A stretch of 64,000 nucleotides of DNA. Source: an uncultured Actinomycetes bacterium (GTDB taxonomy: Bacteria > Actinomycetota > Coriobacteriia > Coriobacteriales > Atopobiaceae). Both the position numbers and the translations under genes were made by a program. The stretch is from assembly GCA_900314645.1 (NCBI GenBank), contig OMWB01000001.1, forward strand, positions 170,811 through 234,810, written 5' to 3'. The notes under the pieces were generated by a model. The model saw nothing but the letters and a program-made list of their open reading frames with translations, was not told the DNA's origin and searched no databases. Positions 47,827 to 56,670 of this stretch are shown piece after piece; within the stretch, counting starts at the first letter, position 1; every line of letters starts with the position of its first letter.

Positions 47827-49425
47827 ATGGCTGACAACAACCTTTCCGACGACGCCCGCGAGCTCATCTCGCAAGAGATCGAGGCAGAGGGCGCAACCGC
47901 CGAGGAGTCCGAGTACTCCCTGAACGACGACCGTCGCGTCCGCACCCTTTCGCCCACGGCGCTGGTGGTGAAGCGCTTCCTGCGCAACCGCGTGGCCGTG
48001 ACCGGCCTCGTTATCCTGGCCTTCATGTTCGTGTTCTCGTTCATCGGCGGCCTCATCAGCCCGTACCGCGAGGACCAGCTGTTCTACCGCTACGACTCGC
48101 AGAACAAGCAGTTCGCGGCAGTCACCGAGAACACCGAGCTCCGCTACCTCAGCGAGAACGACGGGGACTTCCCCTCGGTCGCGCGCGCGAAGTTCGTGCT
48201 GGCCCAGAAGCAGGGCAAAGAGGGCACCTTCGAGTCCGGTGGCGTCTCGTATGCCTTCAAGGAGGAGGGTGACGGCCTCATCGCCATCTACGAGGCGTCC
48301 GACACCACCAACCCCATCGCGCTTGCTACCTACGACACGGTGAGCTCCTCCACCTCCAACGAGAAGCTGCCGTTTGGCCTGCAGCACGCCATCCTGCTGG
48401 CTGAGACCAACGATAAGCACGACTTCACCTACGAGGGCAAGAAGTACACCATCGACGACGGCGGGACCGTCATGGACGGCGACACTGAGGTCGCCTACGC
48501 GAGCCGTTACGTGGCGCAGGCCATCATGCCGGACGTGTTCCTCACCCGCTCCTTCAAGGAGCAGCTGCTCGAGGCCATCGAGGTGAACTCCAAGGAGTTC
48601 ACCTTCACCGACGAGGACGGCACGACGGCTGACTACACGCTGTCCTACGACGCCACCAAGAGCACGTGGTCGGTCATGCAGTCCACGTCCACGCGCGTCT
48701 TCGACACCTACTCCAGCCCCTCGTCGGCCCACTGGCTGGGCACCGACCGCAACGGCATGGACATGCTCACGCGCCTCATGTACGGTGGCCGCGTGTCGCT
48801 CTACATCGGCTTCATCGTCGTGTTCATCGAGACTGCCATCGGCGTGGTCCTGGGCGGCATCTCGGGCTACTGCGGCGGCTGGGTCGACAACCTCATCATG
48901 CGCGCCGTCGACGTGTTCTACTGCATCCCCTCGATGCCCATCATCATCATTCTGGGCGCCGCGATGGATGCCCTGCGCGTCGACCCGCAGATCCGCATGC
49001 TGTACCTCATGCTGCTGCTGGGCTTCCTCGGCTGGGCCGGCATCGCCCGTCTGGTTCGTGGACAGATCCTGTCGCTGCGTGAGCAGGAGTTCATGACGGC
49101 AGCTGAGGCGACGGGCATTCGTGCCTCGCGCCGCATCTTCCGTCACCTCATCCCCAACGTGATCCCGCAGCTCATCGTCACCATGACCATGAGCCTGGGC
49201 TCCACCATCATTACCGAGGCCACCCTCTCGTTCCTCGGCCTCGGCGTCAAGTTCCCGTTCGCCTCGTGGGGCAACATCATCAACGACGTCAACGACACCT
49301 ACGTCCTCACCAACTACTGGTTCATCTGGATTCCGGCAGGCGTGTGCCTGCTGGCCACGGTGCTTGCCTTCAACCTGGTGGGCGACGGTCTGCGTGACGC
49401 CTTTGACCCCAAGATGAAGCGGTAA
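47827..49425 (+). CDS. oppC: Oligopeptide ABC transporter permease OppC with large insertion
   Basis: The 532-residue permease is far longer than the usual 300 or so. TM1 is about 57-78. Residues about 85-297 form a hydrophilic domain not found in standard OppC, with repeated short beta-like pieces (FTYEGKKYTIDDGG, FTFTDEDGTTADYTL) lying outside the membrane. The normal OppC core resumes at HWLGTDRNGMDMLTRLMYGG (302 on) and includes the EAA loop TAAEATGIRASRRIFRHLIPN. Frame and codon use are continuous, so this is not an assembly error. GGGGAGG lies before the ATG. Confidence 0.9.
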   Translation: MADNNLSDDARELISQEIEAEGATAEESEYSLNDDRRVRTLSPTALVVKRFLRNRVAVTGLVILAFMFVFSFIGGLISPYREDQLFYRYDSQNKQFAAVTENTELRYLSENDGDFPSVARAKFVLAQKQGKEGTFESGGVSYAFKEEGDGLIAIYEASDTTNPIALATYDTVSSSTSNEKLPFGLQHAILLAETNDKHDFTYEGKKYTIDDGGTVMDGDTEVAYASRYVAQAIMPDVFLTRSFKEQLLEAIEVNSKEFTFTDEDGTTADYTLSYDATKSTWSVMQSTSTRVFDTYSSPSSAHWLGTDRNGMDMLTRLMYGGRVSLYIGFIVVFIETAIGVVLGGISGYCGGWVDNLIMRAVDVFYCIPSMPIIIILGAAMDALRVDPQIRMLYLMLLLGFLGWAGIARLVRGQILSLREQEFMTAAEATGIRASRRIFRHLIPNVIPQLIVTMTMSLGSTIITEATLSFLGLGVKFPFASWGNIINDVNDTYVLTNYWFIWIPAGVCLLATVLAFNLVGDGLRDAFDPKMKR

Positions 49426-49438
49426 GGAGGCGAGCAAC

Positions 49439-50563
49439 ATGGCACTTTTCAAGAAGGATAAGAAGTCTGGCAACGATGGCTACCTGAGCGCTGCCGAGTC
49501 CCGCAAGATCTCGAAGGCCAACCGCAAGATCACGGGTGAGCTTGAGAAGAAGTGGAAGCGCAAGGGCGTGCCTGAGTCCGAGTTCCTCACCACCATGCGT
49601 GACCCCGCCAACGCGGTGGAGTTTGACGACCTGCACACCTACTTCTTCACCGATTCCGGCACCGTGCATTCGGTTGACGGCGTGAGCTTCGAGGTCCCGC
49701 AGGGCAAGACCGTGGGCGTCGTGGGCGAGTCCGGCTGCGGCAAGTCGGTGACGTCGCTGTCGCTGATGCAGCTGCTGCAGCGTCCGCAGGGCCAGATCGT
49801 CTCGGGCGCCATCCGCCTGAACCTGGGTGACAAGGCTTACGACATCACCAAGATCACGCAGGAGCACATGCAGCACCTGCGCGGCAACATGATCTCGATG
49901 ATCTTCCAGGAGCCCATGACGTCGCTCAACCCGGTCTTCGGCGAGGGCAAGACCAAGGAAGAGATTCGCCAGCGCACCATCGAGGCCATCAAGATGGTAG
50001 GCATCGCCAACGCCGAGGGCGTGGCCGAGATGTTCCCGCACGAGCTTTCCGGTGGCATGCGTCAGCGCATCATGATCGCAATGGCTTTGGCCTGCAACCC
50101 CAAGATCATCATTGCGGACGAGCCCACGACGGCTCTGGACGTGACGATCCAGGCGCAGATTCTCGACCTGCTGCGCAATCTGAAGGACCGCATCAACTCG
50201 TCCATCATGCTTATCACGCACGACCTCGGCGTCATTGCCGAGATGGCCGATTACGTGGTGGTCATGTACGCCGGCCGCATCGTGGAGAAGGGCACGGCAG
50301 AAGACATCTTCCATCACCCGGCTCATCCCTACACCATCGGCCTCATGGCCTCAAAGCCGGTTGTGGGCCGCGAGGTGGAGAAGCTCTTTTCCATCCCGGG
50401 CAAGGTGCCCAACCCAATCAACATGCCCAACTACTGCTACTTCCGCGACCGTTGCGACCGCTGCCTGGCTTGCTGTGACGGCGCCTATCCGCTTGAGATC
50501 AGCCTGTCCGACACCACGACGAGCATCGTGCCGAGGCAGCTGCAGACGGCAAGGACGACATGA
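49439..50563 (+). CDS. oppD: Oligopeptide ABC transporter ATPase OppD
   Basis: The 374-residue ATPase has Walker A GESGCGKS, signature LSGGMRQR and Walker B IIIADEPTTALD, then the OppD/F C-terminal extension with a cluster of cysteines (CYFRDRCDRCLACCDG) resembling the iron-sulfur motif seen in dipeptide transporter ATPases. An unusual N-terminal extension of about 55 residues rich in Lys precedes the ABC domain. It energises import with OppF. Confidence 0.95.
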   Translation: MALFKKDKKSGNDGYLSAAESRKISKANRKITGELEKKWKRKGVPESEFLTTMRDPANAVEFDDLHTYFFTDSGTVHSVDGVSFEVPQGKTVGVVGESGCGKSVTSLSLMQLLQRPQGQIVSGAIRLNLGDKAYDITKITQEHMQHLRGNMISMIFQEPMTSLNPVFGEGKTKEEIRQRTIEAIKMVGIANAEGVAEMFPHELSGGMRQRIMIAMALACNPKIIIADEPTTALDVTIQAQILDLLRNLKDRINSSIMLITHDLGVIAEMADYVVVMYAGRIVEKGTAEDIFHHPAHPYTIGLMASKPVVGREVEKLFSIPGKVPNPINMPNYCYFRDRCDRCLACCDGAYPLEISLSDTTTSIVPRQLQTARTT

Positions 50564-50591
50564 GTGCGTTTGGTATGGGAGGTGTCTCGGC

Positions 50592-51620
50592 ATGAGTGCT
50601 GACGTGAAGACTGCGGAGGCCACGGCGTCCGAGCCGCTGGTGTACGATCCGCAATACATCCTCATGGTGAGGGACCTGAAGAAGTACTTCCCCATCAAGG
50701 GCGGGTTCATGAACCGCGTGATTGGTAACGTCAAGGCCGTTGACGGCGTGACGTTCAACCTGAAGCGCGGCACCACCATGGGCCTCGTGGGCGAGTCTGG
50801 CTGTGGCAAGACCACCACGGGCCGCACCATCCTACGCCTGACCGGCGAAAAGACGGGTGGAGACGTGCTCTTCAACGGCAAGGAGGTCTACGACCTCAGC
50901 CACGAGGAGCTTCGTCATCTGCGCACCAAGATGCAGATCATCTTCCAGGACCCGTTCAGCAGCCTGAGCCCGCGCCTTCCCATCGGCGAGATCATCGGCG
51001 AGGCCGTGCGCGAGCACAACCTGGTTCCTAGGTCCGAGCTGGACGACTACGTTGACGAGGTCATGGACCAATGCGGCCTGCAGCCGTTCCAGAAGGAGCG
51101 CTACCCGCACGAGTTCTCCGGCGGCCAGCGCCAGCGCATCTGCATCGCACGTGCTCTCGCGCTCAACCCTGAGTTTGTGGTCTGCGACGAGCCCGTGTCC
51201 GCGCTCGACGTCTCCATTCAGGCGCAGATTATCAACCTGCTGCGCGAGCTGCAGGAGAAGCGTTCGCTCACGTATCTCTTCATCAGCCACGACCTGTCGG
51301 TTGTCGAGCACATCTCTGACACCGTGGGCGTCATGTACCTCGGCAATCTGGTGGAGTACGGTGAGAAGAAGGACATCTTCGCTAACCCCCTGCACCCGTA
51401 CACGCAGGCGCTCTTCTCAGCCATCCCCATCCCTGATCCGGATGCCAAGATGAACCGTATCGTGCTTGAGGGCTCGATTCCTTCTCCGGCCAATCCGCCG
51501 GAGGGCTGCAAGTTCCACACGCGCTGCAAGCACTGCATGGAGTGCTGCAAGCACGAGGCTCCCAAGCAGCGCGAGATCGAGCCTGGCCACTACGTGGTCT
51601 GCCACCTCTACGACGAGTAA
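50592..51620 (+). CDS. oppF: Oligopeptide ABC transporter ATPase OppF
   Basis: The 342-residue ATPase has GESGCGKTT (Walker A), FSGGQRQR (signature) and FVVCDEPVSALD (Walker B), followed by a C-terminal tail with CKFHTRCKHCMECC, the cysteine motif shared with OppD. The start ATG at 50592 has GGGAGG upstream. Its TAA overlaps the next gene's ATG by one base. Confidence 0.95.
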   Translation: MSADVKTAEATASEPLVYDPQYILMVRDLKKYFPIKGGFMNRVIGNVKAVDGVTFNLKRGTTMGLVGESGCGKTTTGRTILRLTGEKTGGDVLFNGKEVYDLSHEELRHLRTKMQIIFQDPFSSLSPRLPIGEIIGEAVREHNLVPRSELDDYVDEVMDQCGLQPFQKERYPHEFSGGQRQRICIARALALNPEFVVCDEPVSALDVSIQAQIINLLRELQEKRSLTYLFISHDLSVVEHISDTVGVMYLGNLVEYGEKKDIFANPLHPYTQALFSAIPIPDPDAKMNRIVLEGSIPSPANPPEGCKFHTRCKHCMECCKHEAPKQREIEPGHYVVCHLYDE

Positions 51621-51898
51621 TGGCGCGCAAAACTGACACCTTTGAGGATGACGGCCGCACGATCGCCGATATGGGCGACGTGCGGCGTCCCTCTTTGCTG
51701 CTTCCGAGGAGAGACCACGAGTCTCGCCGCGAGCCAGAGATCCCCGAACCTTCGCGCGACTTTTCTGAGGAGCTTCAGAGTACCGAGGAGCGCATGATGG
51801 TGATGTTGGGAGCGCTCAAGGCAGCGCTTTCGCTTGGTATCGTCTACGTGGTGGTCTTTGGTCTGGCCATTGCTTTCATGTTGTGGCTCTGGACATAG
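51620..51898 (+). CDS. Small tail-anchored membrane protein of the opp operon
   Basis: The 92-residue protein is charged and disordered over residues 1-55, then has one hydrophobic segment at the C-terminus (about 68-91). I recognise no family. One-base overlap with oppF implies co-translation, so it may accompany the transporter, but no role is shown. Confidence 0.6.
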   Translation: MARKTDTFEDDGRTIADMGDVRRPSLLLPRRDHESRREPEIPEPSRDFSEELQSTEERMMVMLGALKAALSLGIVYVVVFGLAIAFMLWLWT

Positions 51899-51929
51899 AC
51901 CGGGCACCAACCTACGCGAGGAGAATCCT

Positions 51930-52349
51930 ATGTATTGCCTGCAGACTGAGGCTGCCTTTGACAGCGCGCACTTTCTAACGGATTACTACGGCAAGTGCGA
52001 GAATCTTCATGGGCATCGCTGGCGTGTGGTCGTGACCATCGGTGCCGATGAGCTGCAGACGGAAGGCACCATGAAGGACATGGTGCTGGACTTTGGCGTC
52101 TTCAAGAAGGCTGTACGTGCGCTGGCTGACTCGCTTGACCACACGTTTCTGGTAGAAGAGGGCTCCCTCAAGCCCGCGACCATTGCCGCGCTGGAGGGCG
52201 AAGGCTTCTCGCTGACTATCATGCCCTTCAGGACTACGGCGGAAAACCTCGCCCGCTGGTTCTTTGAGCAGCTGCGCGAACAGGGCTTGCCCGTAATCGA
52301 GGTCGAGTGCGACGAGACTCCCAACAATCGGGCCTTTTACCGCGGATAA
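51930..52349 (+). CDS. queD: 6-carboxytetrahydropterin synthase family protein (QueD/PTPS)
   Basis: The 139-residue enzyme has the three zinc-binding histidines H14, H27 and H29 in DSAHFL and NLHGHRW, and C23 in GKCENLHGH as catalytic nucleophile, as in QueD. The product 6-carboxy-tetrahydropterin is a precursor of queuosine and other deazapurines. No queC or queE is adjacent, so the pathway assignment relies on the protein alone. The start at 51930 has CGAGGAGAAT upstream. Confidence 0.85.
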   Translation: MYCLQTEAAFDSAHFLTDYYGKCENLHGHRWRVVVTIGADELQTEGTMKDMVLDFGVFKKAVRALADSLDHTFLVEEGSLKPATIAALEGEGFSLTIMPFRTTAENLARWFFEQLREQGLPVIEVECDETPNNRAFYRG

Positions 52350-52388
52350 CGGAACAGCTTATTTCCTGCCTGAACAGGCTCGCGCATG

Positions 52389-52430
52389 AGAGGCCTTACC
52401 TCGGCGTATGCGAGGTAAGGCCTCTCTGTT
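52389..52430 (+). terminator. Intrinsic terminator after queD
   Basis: A perfect 15-bp stem AGAGGCCTTACCTCG with its complement (52389-52403, 52411-52425) and a 7-nt loop is followed by CTGTTT. Confidence 0.75.
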
Positions 52431-52471
52431 TGTGCAATCTGTCCACTCATGGCACACGTGTTATATCAGTT

Positions 52472-52502
52472 TTGAGTATGGAACCACGGCTGAGGCTAGA
52501 AT
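52472..52502 (+). promoter_or_regulatory. Possible promoter of the SDR gene
   Basis: TTGAGT and TAGAAT are separated by 19 bases, about 60 bases before the start at 52561. The spacer is long, so this is tentative. Confidence 0.35.
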
Positions 52503-52560
52503 ACCTTTTGATATAAGAGCTGCCACATAAGGTAGCAGCGCGTCGTGGGAGGATGATCAT

Positions 52561-53337
52561 ATGGACCGCAACTACTTCGATCTTAAGGGACAGGTCGCCA
52601 TCGTCACCGGAGCGTCGGGTGGACTGGGCGTGCAGATGGCCAAGGCGCTCGCCAGCCAGGGTGCCAACATCGTCGTGATGGCCCGCCGCCAGCAGCAGAT
52701 CGACGAGGTCGCGGCCGAGATCGCAGAGGAGTTTGGCGTCGAGACCCTCGCCATCCGCTGCGACATCACCGACACCGAGAACGTCGACGCTGCCGTGGCA
52801 CAGGTGCTCGAGCATTTCGGCCGCATCGACATCCTGATCAACAACGCAGGCACCGGTGCCGTGGCCCCTGCCGAAGACATCACCGACGCCCAGTTCAACG
52901 GCGAGATGCAGATCGACCTCTTCGGCACCTTCAAGGTCGCCCGCGCGTGCGCAAAGCAGGCCATGATCCCCGCCAAGTACGGCCGCATCATCAACATCGC
53001 GTCCATGTACGGCCTCGTGGGCAACAAGATTGCCGGCTCCGCCCCGTACCACGCCGCGAAGGGCGGCGTCGTCAACCTGACCCGCGCGCTCGCCGCCGAG
53101 TGGGGCAAGTACGGCATCACCGTCAACAGCATCTGCCCGGGCTACTTCTACACCCCACTCACCAAGGAGACGCTCGATAGCGACTTCTTCCAGGCCAACG
53201 CCAAGACCATGATCCCCGAGGAGCGCTACGGCAACGAGGGCGAGCTCGACACCGCCGCCATCTTCCTGGCTTCTCCTGCGAGCTCGTATGTCACTGGTGT
53301 GCAGCTCCCCGTCGACGGCGGCTATACCTGCATGTAG
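52561..53337 (+). CDS. Short-chain dehydrogenase/reductase
   Basis: The 258-residue NAD(P)-binding enzyme has TGASGGLG (16-23), NNAG, and the catalytic pair Y163-K167 in YHAAK, with IASM upstream providing serine. The C-terminal GVQLPVDGGYT is standard for classical SDRs. It most resembles gluconate 5-dehydrogenase/2-deoxygluconate dehydrogenase and 3-oxoacyl-ACP reductase types, so the substrate cannot be fixed. Codon use is more biased than in its neighbours, suggesting high expression. AGGATGATCAT precedes the ATG. Confidence 0.85.
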   Translation: MDRNYFDLKGQVAIVTGASGGLGVQMAKALASQGANIVVMARRQQQIDEVAAEIAEEFGVETLAIRCDITDTENVDAAVAQVLEHFGRIDILINNAGTGAVAPAEDITDAQFNGEMQIDLFGTFKVARACAKQAMIPAKYGRIINIASMYGLVGNKIAGSAPYHAAKGGVVNLTRALAAEWGKYGITVNSICPGYFYTPLTKETLDSDFFQANAKTMIPEERYGNEGELDTAAIFLASPASSYVTGVQLPVDGGYTCM

Positions 53338-53347
53338 ACCAAAGCCT

Positions 53348-53414
53348 AGCGAAGTGGCTAGGGGGCGGGTCGTTCGTCATCGTGACGAACGACCCGCCCC
53401 CTAGCCACTTCGCT
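53348..53414. repeat. 32-bp perfect palindrome after the SDR gene
   Basis: Arms 53348-53379 and 53383-53414 are perfectly complementary over 32 bases with loop TCG. It includes the block TAGGGGGCGGGTCG. There is no T-tract. It starts ten bases after the SDR stop and ends 50 bases before the acetyltransferase start. Confidence 0.95.
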
Positions 53415-53464
53415 GGTATGATGGTTGGCACGCCACAATTTGCCACCACAAAGGAGCGAATGCC

Positions 53465-54691
53465 ATGGACGTGCGAAAGCTGACTGACCCAAAGGACTGG
53501 CTGGAGAGCGAGCGCGTGATTGAGACCGCATTCCTGCATCCGTGGGATGAAACCGAAGCACGTGAGAGGATCCAGACGCAGGCGAACGGCAGTCTGCCCC
53601 GCCCAGAGGTATCGTGGGGCCTCTTCGACGGTGACACGATGTTGACGAGCATCTCTACGCTGCAGCATCAGCTCTCGTTTGGTGGCGAGGTCATCAACGC
53701 GGGCGAGTTTCACATGGTGGGCTCGCTTCCCGAGCGCCGTGGAGGCGGCGGGGTACGTCGGCTCTTCGGCGAGATTCTGCGCGACTTCCGCGCGCAGGGC
53801 GATGTGCTTGCCGTACTCATTCCCTTCTCCTGCGCGTTCTACCGCAAGTTTGGCTTTGAGGTGACGACGCTCGTGATGGACCAGCGCGTCGCAATTGACC
53901 AACTAGCAGGCTTTTCTTGTGACTTGCGCGTAACGCGCGTGTGGAACGAGGCCGACCTTGCGCCAGTGCGTGCTCTGTGGGATGCCCATGCGCTAACGTG
54001 CAACCTCGCTGAGGTGCGCGACGATGCTGCGTGGGTGTGGCGTGGCAACGGCGACTATGGCGCGCCGGACTTCCTGCACCCCGACCGTCAACGCTATACC
54101 TACGTGCTCTGGGATACCAAAGACAATCCTTGCGCCTACCTGCGCTTCTCTTTCTTCCACCAGCCTGACCTGCTCTTCGTGGGTGAGCTTAAGGTGGATG
54201 ACTTCGTATGGAACAGCCCCTTGGCGCTACGCTCTGCGCTTGGCTTTCTCTATCGCATGCGTGCCAAGGTCAGCCACATCAACTTCGAGCTTCCGGACCT
54301 CGACCTTTCAACGCTGGTACCCGAGAGCGATAGGATCGAGCAACGCATCGATAGCCACGTGATGGCGCGCCTGCTCGATGCAGAGACGCTACTGCGCCTC
54401 ATGCCACAACCGTATGACACGGGCTCTTACGTGCTCGGCATTGACGACGCGTTTTTGCCGGAGGTCGCGGGGCGTTGGCAGGTCACCTTCGAGGCAGGCC
54501 GCACCACATCGGTTGAGCCGACGGACCGTGAGCCCGACCTCATGGTAGATGAGACAACCGCGACACAGCTCATACTTGGGCGCATCTCGTTGCAAGATGC
54601 ACTCTACCGTCCTGACGTTCAGCTTCTCGGCAATGCTAACGTGCTCGCTCACGCCTTCACGCGTCGTCCGGTGTACCTTACGCTTGGCTAA
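53465..54691 (+). CDS. GNAT acetyltransferase, Eis-like
   Basis: The 408-residue protein has the two-GNAT plus SCP2-like layout of Eis-family acetyltransferases. The first GNAT domain contains GGEVINAGEFHMVGSLPERRGGGGVRRL, the acetyl-CoA loop, and SCAFYRKFGFE. The C-terminal domain (about 300-408) is the sterol-carrier-like fold. Eis enzymes acetylate lysine or aminoglycosides; the substrate here is unknown. AAAGGAG precedes the ATG. Its end overlaps the convergent aldo/keto reductase by four bases. Confidence 0.82.
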   Translation: MDVRKLTDPKDWLESERVIETAFLHPWDETEARERIQTQANGSLPRPEVSWGLFDGDTMLTSISTLQHQLSFGGEVINAGEFHMVGSLPERRGGGGVRRLFGEILRDFRAQGDVLAVLIPFSCAFYRKFGFEVTTLVMDQRVAIDQLAGFSCDLRVTRVWNEADLAPVRALWDAHALTCNLAEVRDDAAWVWRGNGDYGAPDFLHPDRQRYTYVLWDTKDNPCAYLRFSFFHQPDLLFVGELKVDDFVWNSPLALRSALGFLYRMRAKVSHINFELPDLDLSTLVPESDRIEQRIDSHVMARLLDAETLLRLMPQPYDTGSYVLGIDDAFLPEVAGRWQVTFEAGRTTSVEPTDREPDLMVDETTATQLILGRISLQDALYRPDVQLLGNANVLAHAFTRRPVYLTLG

Positions 54692-55809
54692 CCTAGCTGC
54701 TCTGCTGCCTCGGCAAGGTGCTGAACAATGGGCAGGTGCTGGGGGCATGCGCCCTCGCATTGACCACAGGCGATGCAATCGGCAGCTGAACCAGCGCCAG
54801 GCTCGCCAATCGCCTGAGCATACGCATTGCGCGCCTCCTCAAGCTGGCCATTCGCCAGCTTGAGGTTCATGGCAGCCAGCACGCGTGGGATGTCAATTTG
54901 CATGGGGCAGCCATCGCAGCAGTAGCGACAAGCGGTGCACGGAATGGCTGCCGACTTACCGAGCAACACCTGAGCCTGACGGATGACCTCGCGTTCGTTT
55001 GCGTCAAGCGGCTTGAATTCGCGCATGTAGGAGATGTTGTCGTCCATCTGCGCGAGGTTTGACATGCCCGAGAGCACGGCGATGATGCCGTCAAGCGAAG
55101 CGGCAAACCGGATGGCCCAGCTGGCAGCTGACGCCTGCGGGTTAGCTTCGCGCAGCAGTGCGGCAACGTCGTGCGGCGGGTTAGCCAGGCGGCCACCCTT
55201 GACCGGCTCCATGACCACGATGGACTTGTCATGCGCGCGAGCCACCTCATAGTTGGCGCGCGACGTGATGCTCGAATCCTCCCAGTCAGCATAGTTGAGC
55301 TGCAGTTGGACAAACTCAGCCTCAGGATGCTTGGTAAGTAGCTCGTCCAAAAGTTTTGGCCCGCCATGGAACGAGAAGCCCAAATGCCGCACCAGGCCGT
55401 CGCGCTTGAGCTCGCGCACGTAGCCCCACAGGTTCATGCGCTCATACTTCTTGTAGTTGCTCTCCATGAGGGAGTGCAGTAGGTAGTAGTCGATGTAGCC
55501 GGCGCCGGTGCGCTTGAGCGAGGTCTGGAACTGCTTGCGCGCGGAACCCTCCGTTGGGGCCATCGGGGCGTAAAGCTTGGTGGCAAGCGTGTAACTCTCG
55601 CGCGGATGGCGGTCTACCAGCGCTTTCTTGATAGCCTGCTCGGAGCCTGTATAGACATGGGCTGTATCAAAGTAGGTGAAGCCTGCGTCTAGGAAACGAT
55701 CGACCATTTCGCTGGTCTGTGCAACGTCGATGCCGATCCCTTTCTTGGGAAGACGCATGAGTCCAAAGCCCAGCTTGGGGGTGTCCTTACCAAACCACTC
55801 TGCCATCAT
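54688..55809 (-). CDS. Aldo/keto reductase with C-terminal 4Fe-4S domain
   Basis: The 373-residue oxidoreductase has an N-terminal aldo/keto reductase barrel (LGFGLMRLPKKG, YFDTAHVYTGSEQ with the catalytic tyrosine) and a C-terminal ferredoxin-like part with CTACRYCCDGCP and CIACGQCEGACP. That is eight cysteines for two iron-sulfur clusters. This combination (COG1453 type) is typical of anaerobes and suggests electron transfer beyond NAD(P)H. GGGAGG precedes the start; ATG at 55809 or 55806 is possible. Confidence 0.88.
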   Translation of the reverse strand: MMAEWFGKDTPKLGFGLMRLPKKGIGIDVAQTSEMVDRFLDAGFTYFDTAHVYTGSEQAIKKALVDRHPRESYTLATKLYAPMAPTEGSARKQFQTSLKRTGAGYIDYYLLHSLMESNYKKYERMNLWGYVRELKRDGLVRHLGFSFHGGPKLLDELLTKHPEAEFVQLQLNYADWEDSSITSRANYEVARAHDKSIVVMEPVKGGRLANPPHDVAALLREANPQASAASWAIRFAASLDGIIAVLSGMSNLAQMDDNISYMREFKPLDANEREVIRQAQVLLGKSAAIPCTACRYCCDGCPMQIDIPRVLAAMNLKLANGQLEEARNAYAQAIGEPGAGSAADCIACGQCEGACPQHLPIVQHLAEAAEQLG

Positions 55810-55837
55810 TGCCTCCCTATGACCGCAAACTAACAGG

Positions 55838-56470
55838 CTATGCCTTTCTGATGGGGTGGCGCACTACCGTCTTCATCTTAGCTGGGTCAGCCTTCCGTGG
55901 GTCAGAGAGATAGATCTCGTGGTGGCGGCGCGTGTCTGAAAAGTCTGGAACATAGCCCTGAGCTGCGGCGTATTCATGCATCGCGTCAACCGTTGCCGGC
56001 TCAGAGTCATACGGGCCCACATGCATGCACTGAACGCACAGCCCCTCATCAACCTCAATGAGGCGCATGGGGGAGAAGTCGAGCTTCTTCTTGGTAGTTG
56101 CTGCCTCAAGAGCCCACGCGAAGTCAGCCTCGGTCACAAACTCAGGCACGCGCAGAACCGACACCCACTGGAAGGATGCCTTGTTGGCATAGTCAACGCC
56201 AGCAACGTCAGGCTGCCACCAAAAGCCTTCCAGCGGAGGAACAACGTACTGGTAGAAGCCTTCAATGGCGTAGTCGGTCTTGTAGCTCATCTTGAGCGTG
56301 TAGGCCAGGCCATACAGCAGCTCAAGCGCATGCTGATAGGCGCCGCCTGCCTCGTTGGGGTCACCTGCGCCCTCAACCGCAAGAAAGCGCATGGGCGGGA
56401 CCTCGATGATGGAGGGCTTGGTCTTGGGCTGGTAGAGGTCTCGGTATTCCTTCTTGAAGTCGAACGCCAT
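55838..56470 (-). CDS. GyrI-like small-molecule-binding protein
   Basis: The 210-residue protein has PPMRFLAVEGAGDPNEAGGAYQHALELLYGLAYTLK and HVGPYDSEPATV, characteristic of the GyrI-like (SOUL/AraC effector-binding fold) family. Members bind or inactivate small toxic molecules; the ligand here is unknown. A promoter with TTCACA-17-TATGAT is visible on the minus strand at 56521-56549, with a palindrome in its spacer. It is divergent from the hydrolase at 56671. Confidence 0.78.
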   Translation of the reverse strand: MAFDFKKEYRDLYQPKTKPSIIEVPPMRFLAVEGAGDPNEAGGAYQHALELLYGLAYTLKMSYKTDYAIEGFYQYVVPPLEGFWWQPDVAGVDYANKASFQWVSVLRVPEFVTEADFAWALEAATTKKKLDFSPMRLIEVDEGLCVQCMHVGPYDSEPATVDAMHEYAAAQGYVPDFSDTRRHHEIYLSDPRKADPAKMKTVVRHPIRKA

Positions 56471-56520
56471 GGGTGCCTCCGTCTGCTGTGGGTGCGCAAT
56501 CCGTCTGCGGGACTTCCCTT

Positions 56521-56549
56521 ATCATAGCGAACTACTGTTCGATTGTGAA
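56521..56549 (-). promoter_or_regulatory. Promoter of the GyrI-like gene with palindromic spacer
   Basis: On the minus strand TTCACA and TATGAT are separated by 17 bases. The spacer holds the palindrome CGAACTACTGTTCG at 56528-56541, well placed for a repressor. The expected start is about 44 bases before the ATG at 56470. Confidence 0.6.
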
Positions 56550-56670
56550 GGTACTGCTTTCCGAAGCTCAGCCATACGCATCCGTTATGTCAAACAAGTA
56601 TTAATAGGTATCTGTAATCCTTTCTCCGCGGCAAGACAATACTGTCAACGACCACGAGAAAGGAAACGCC

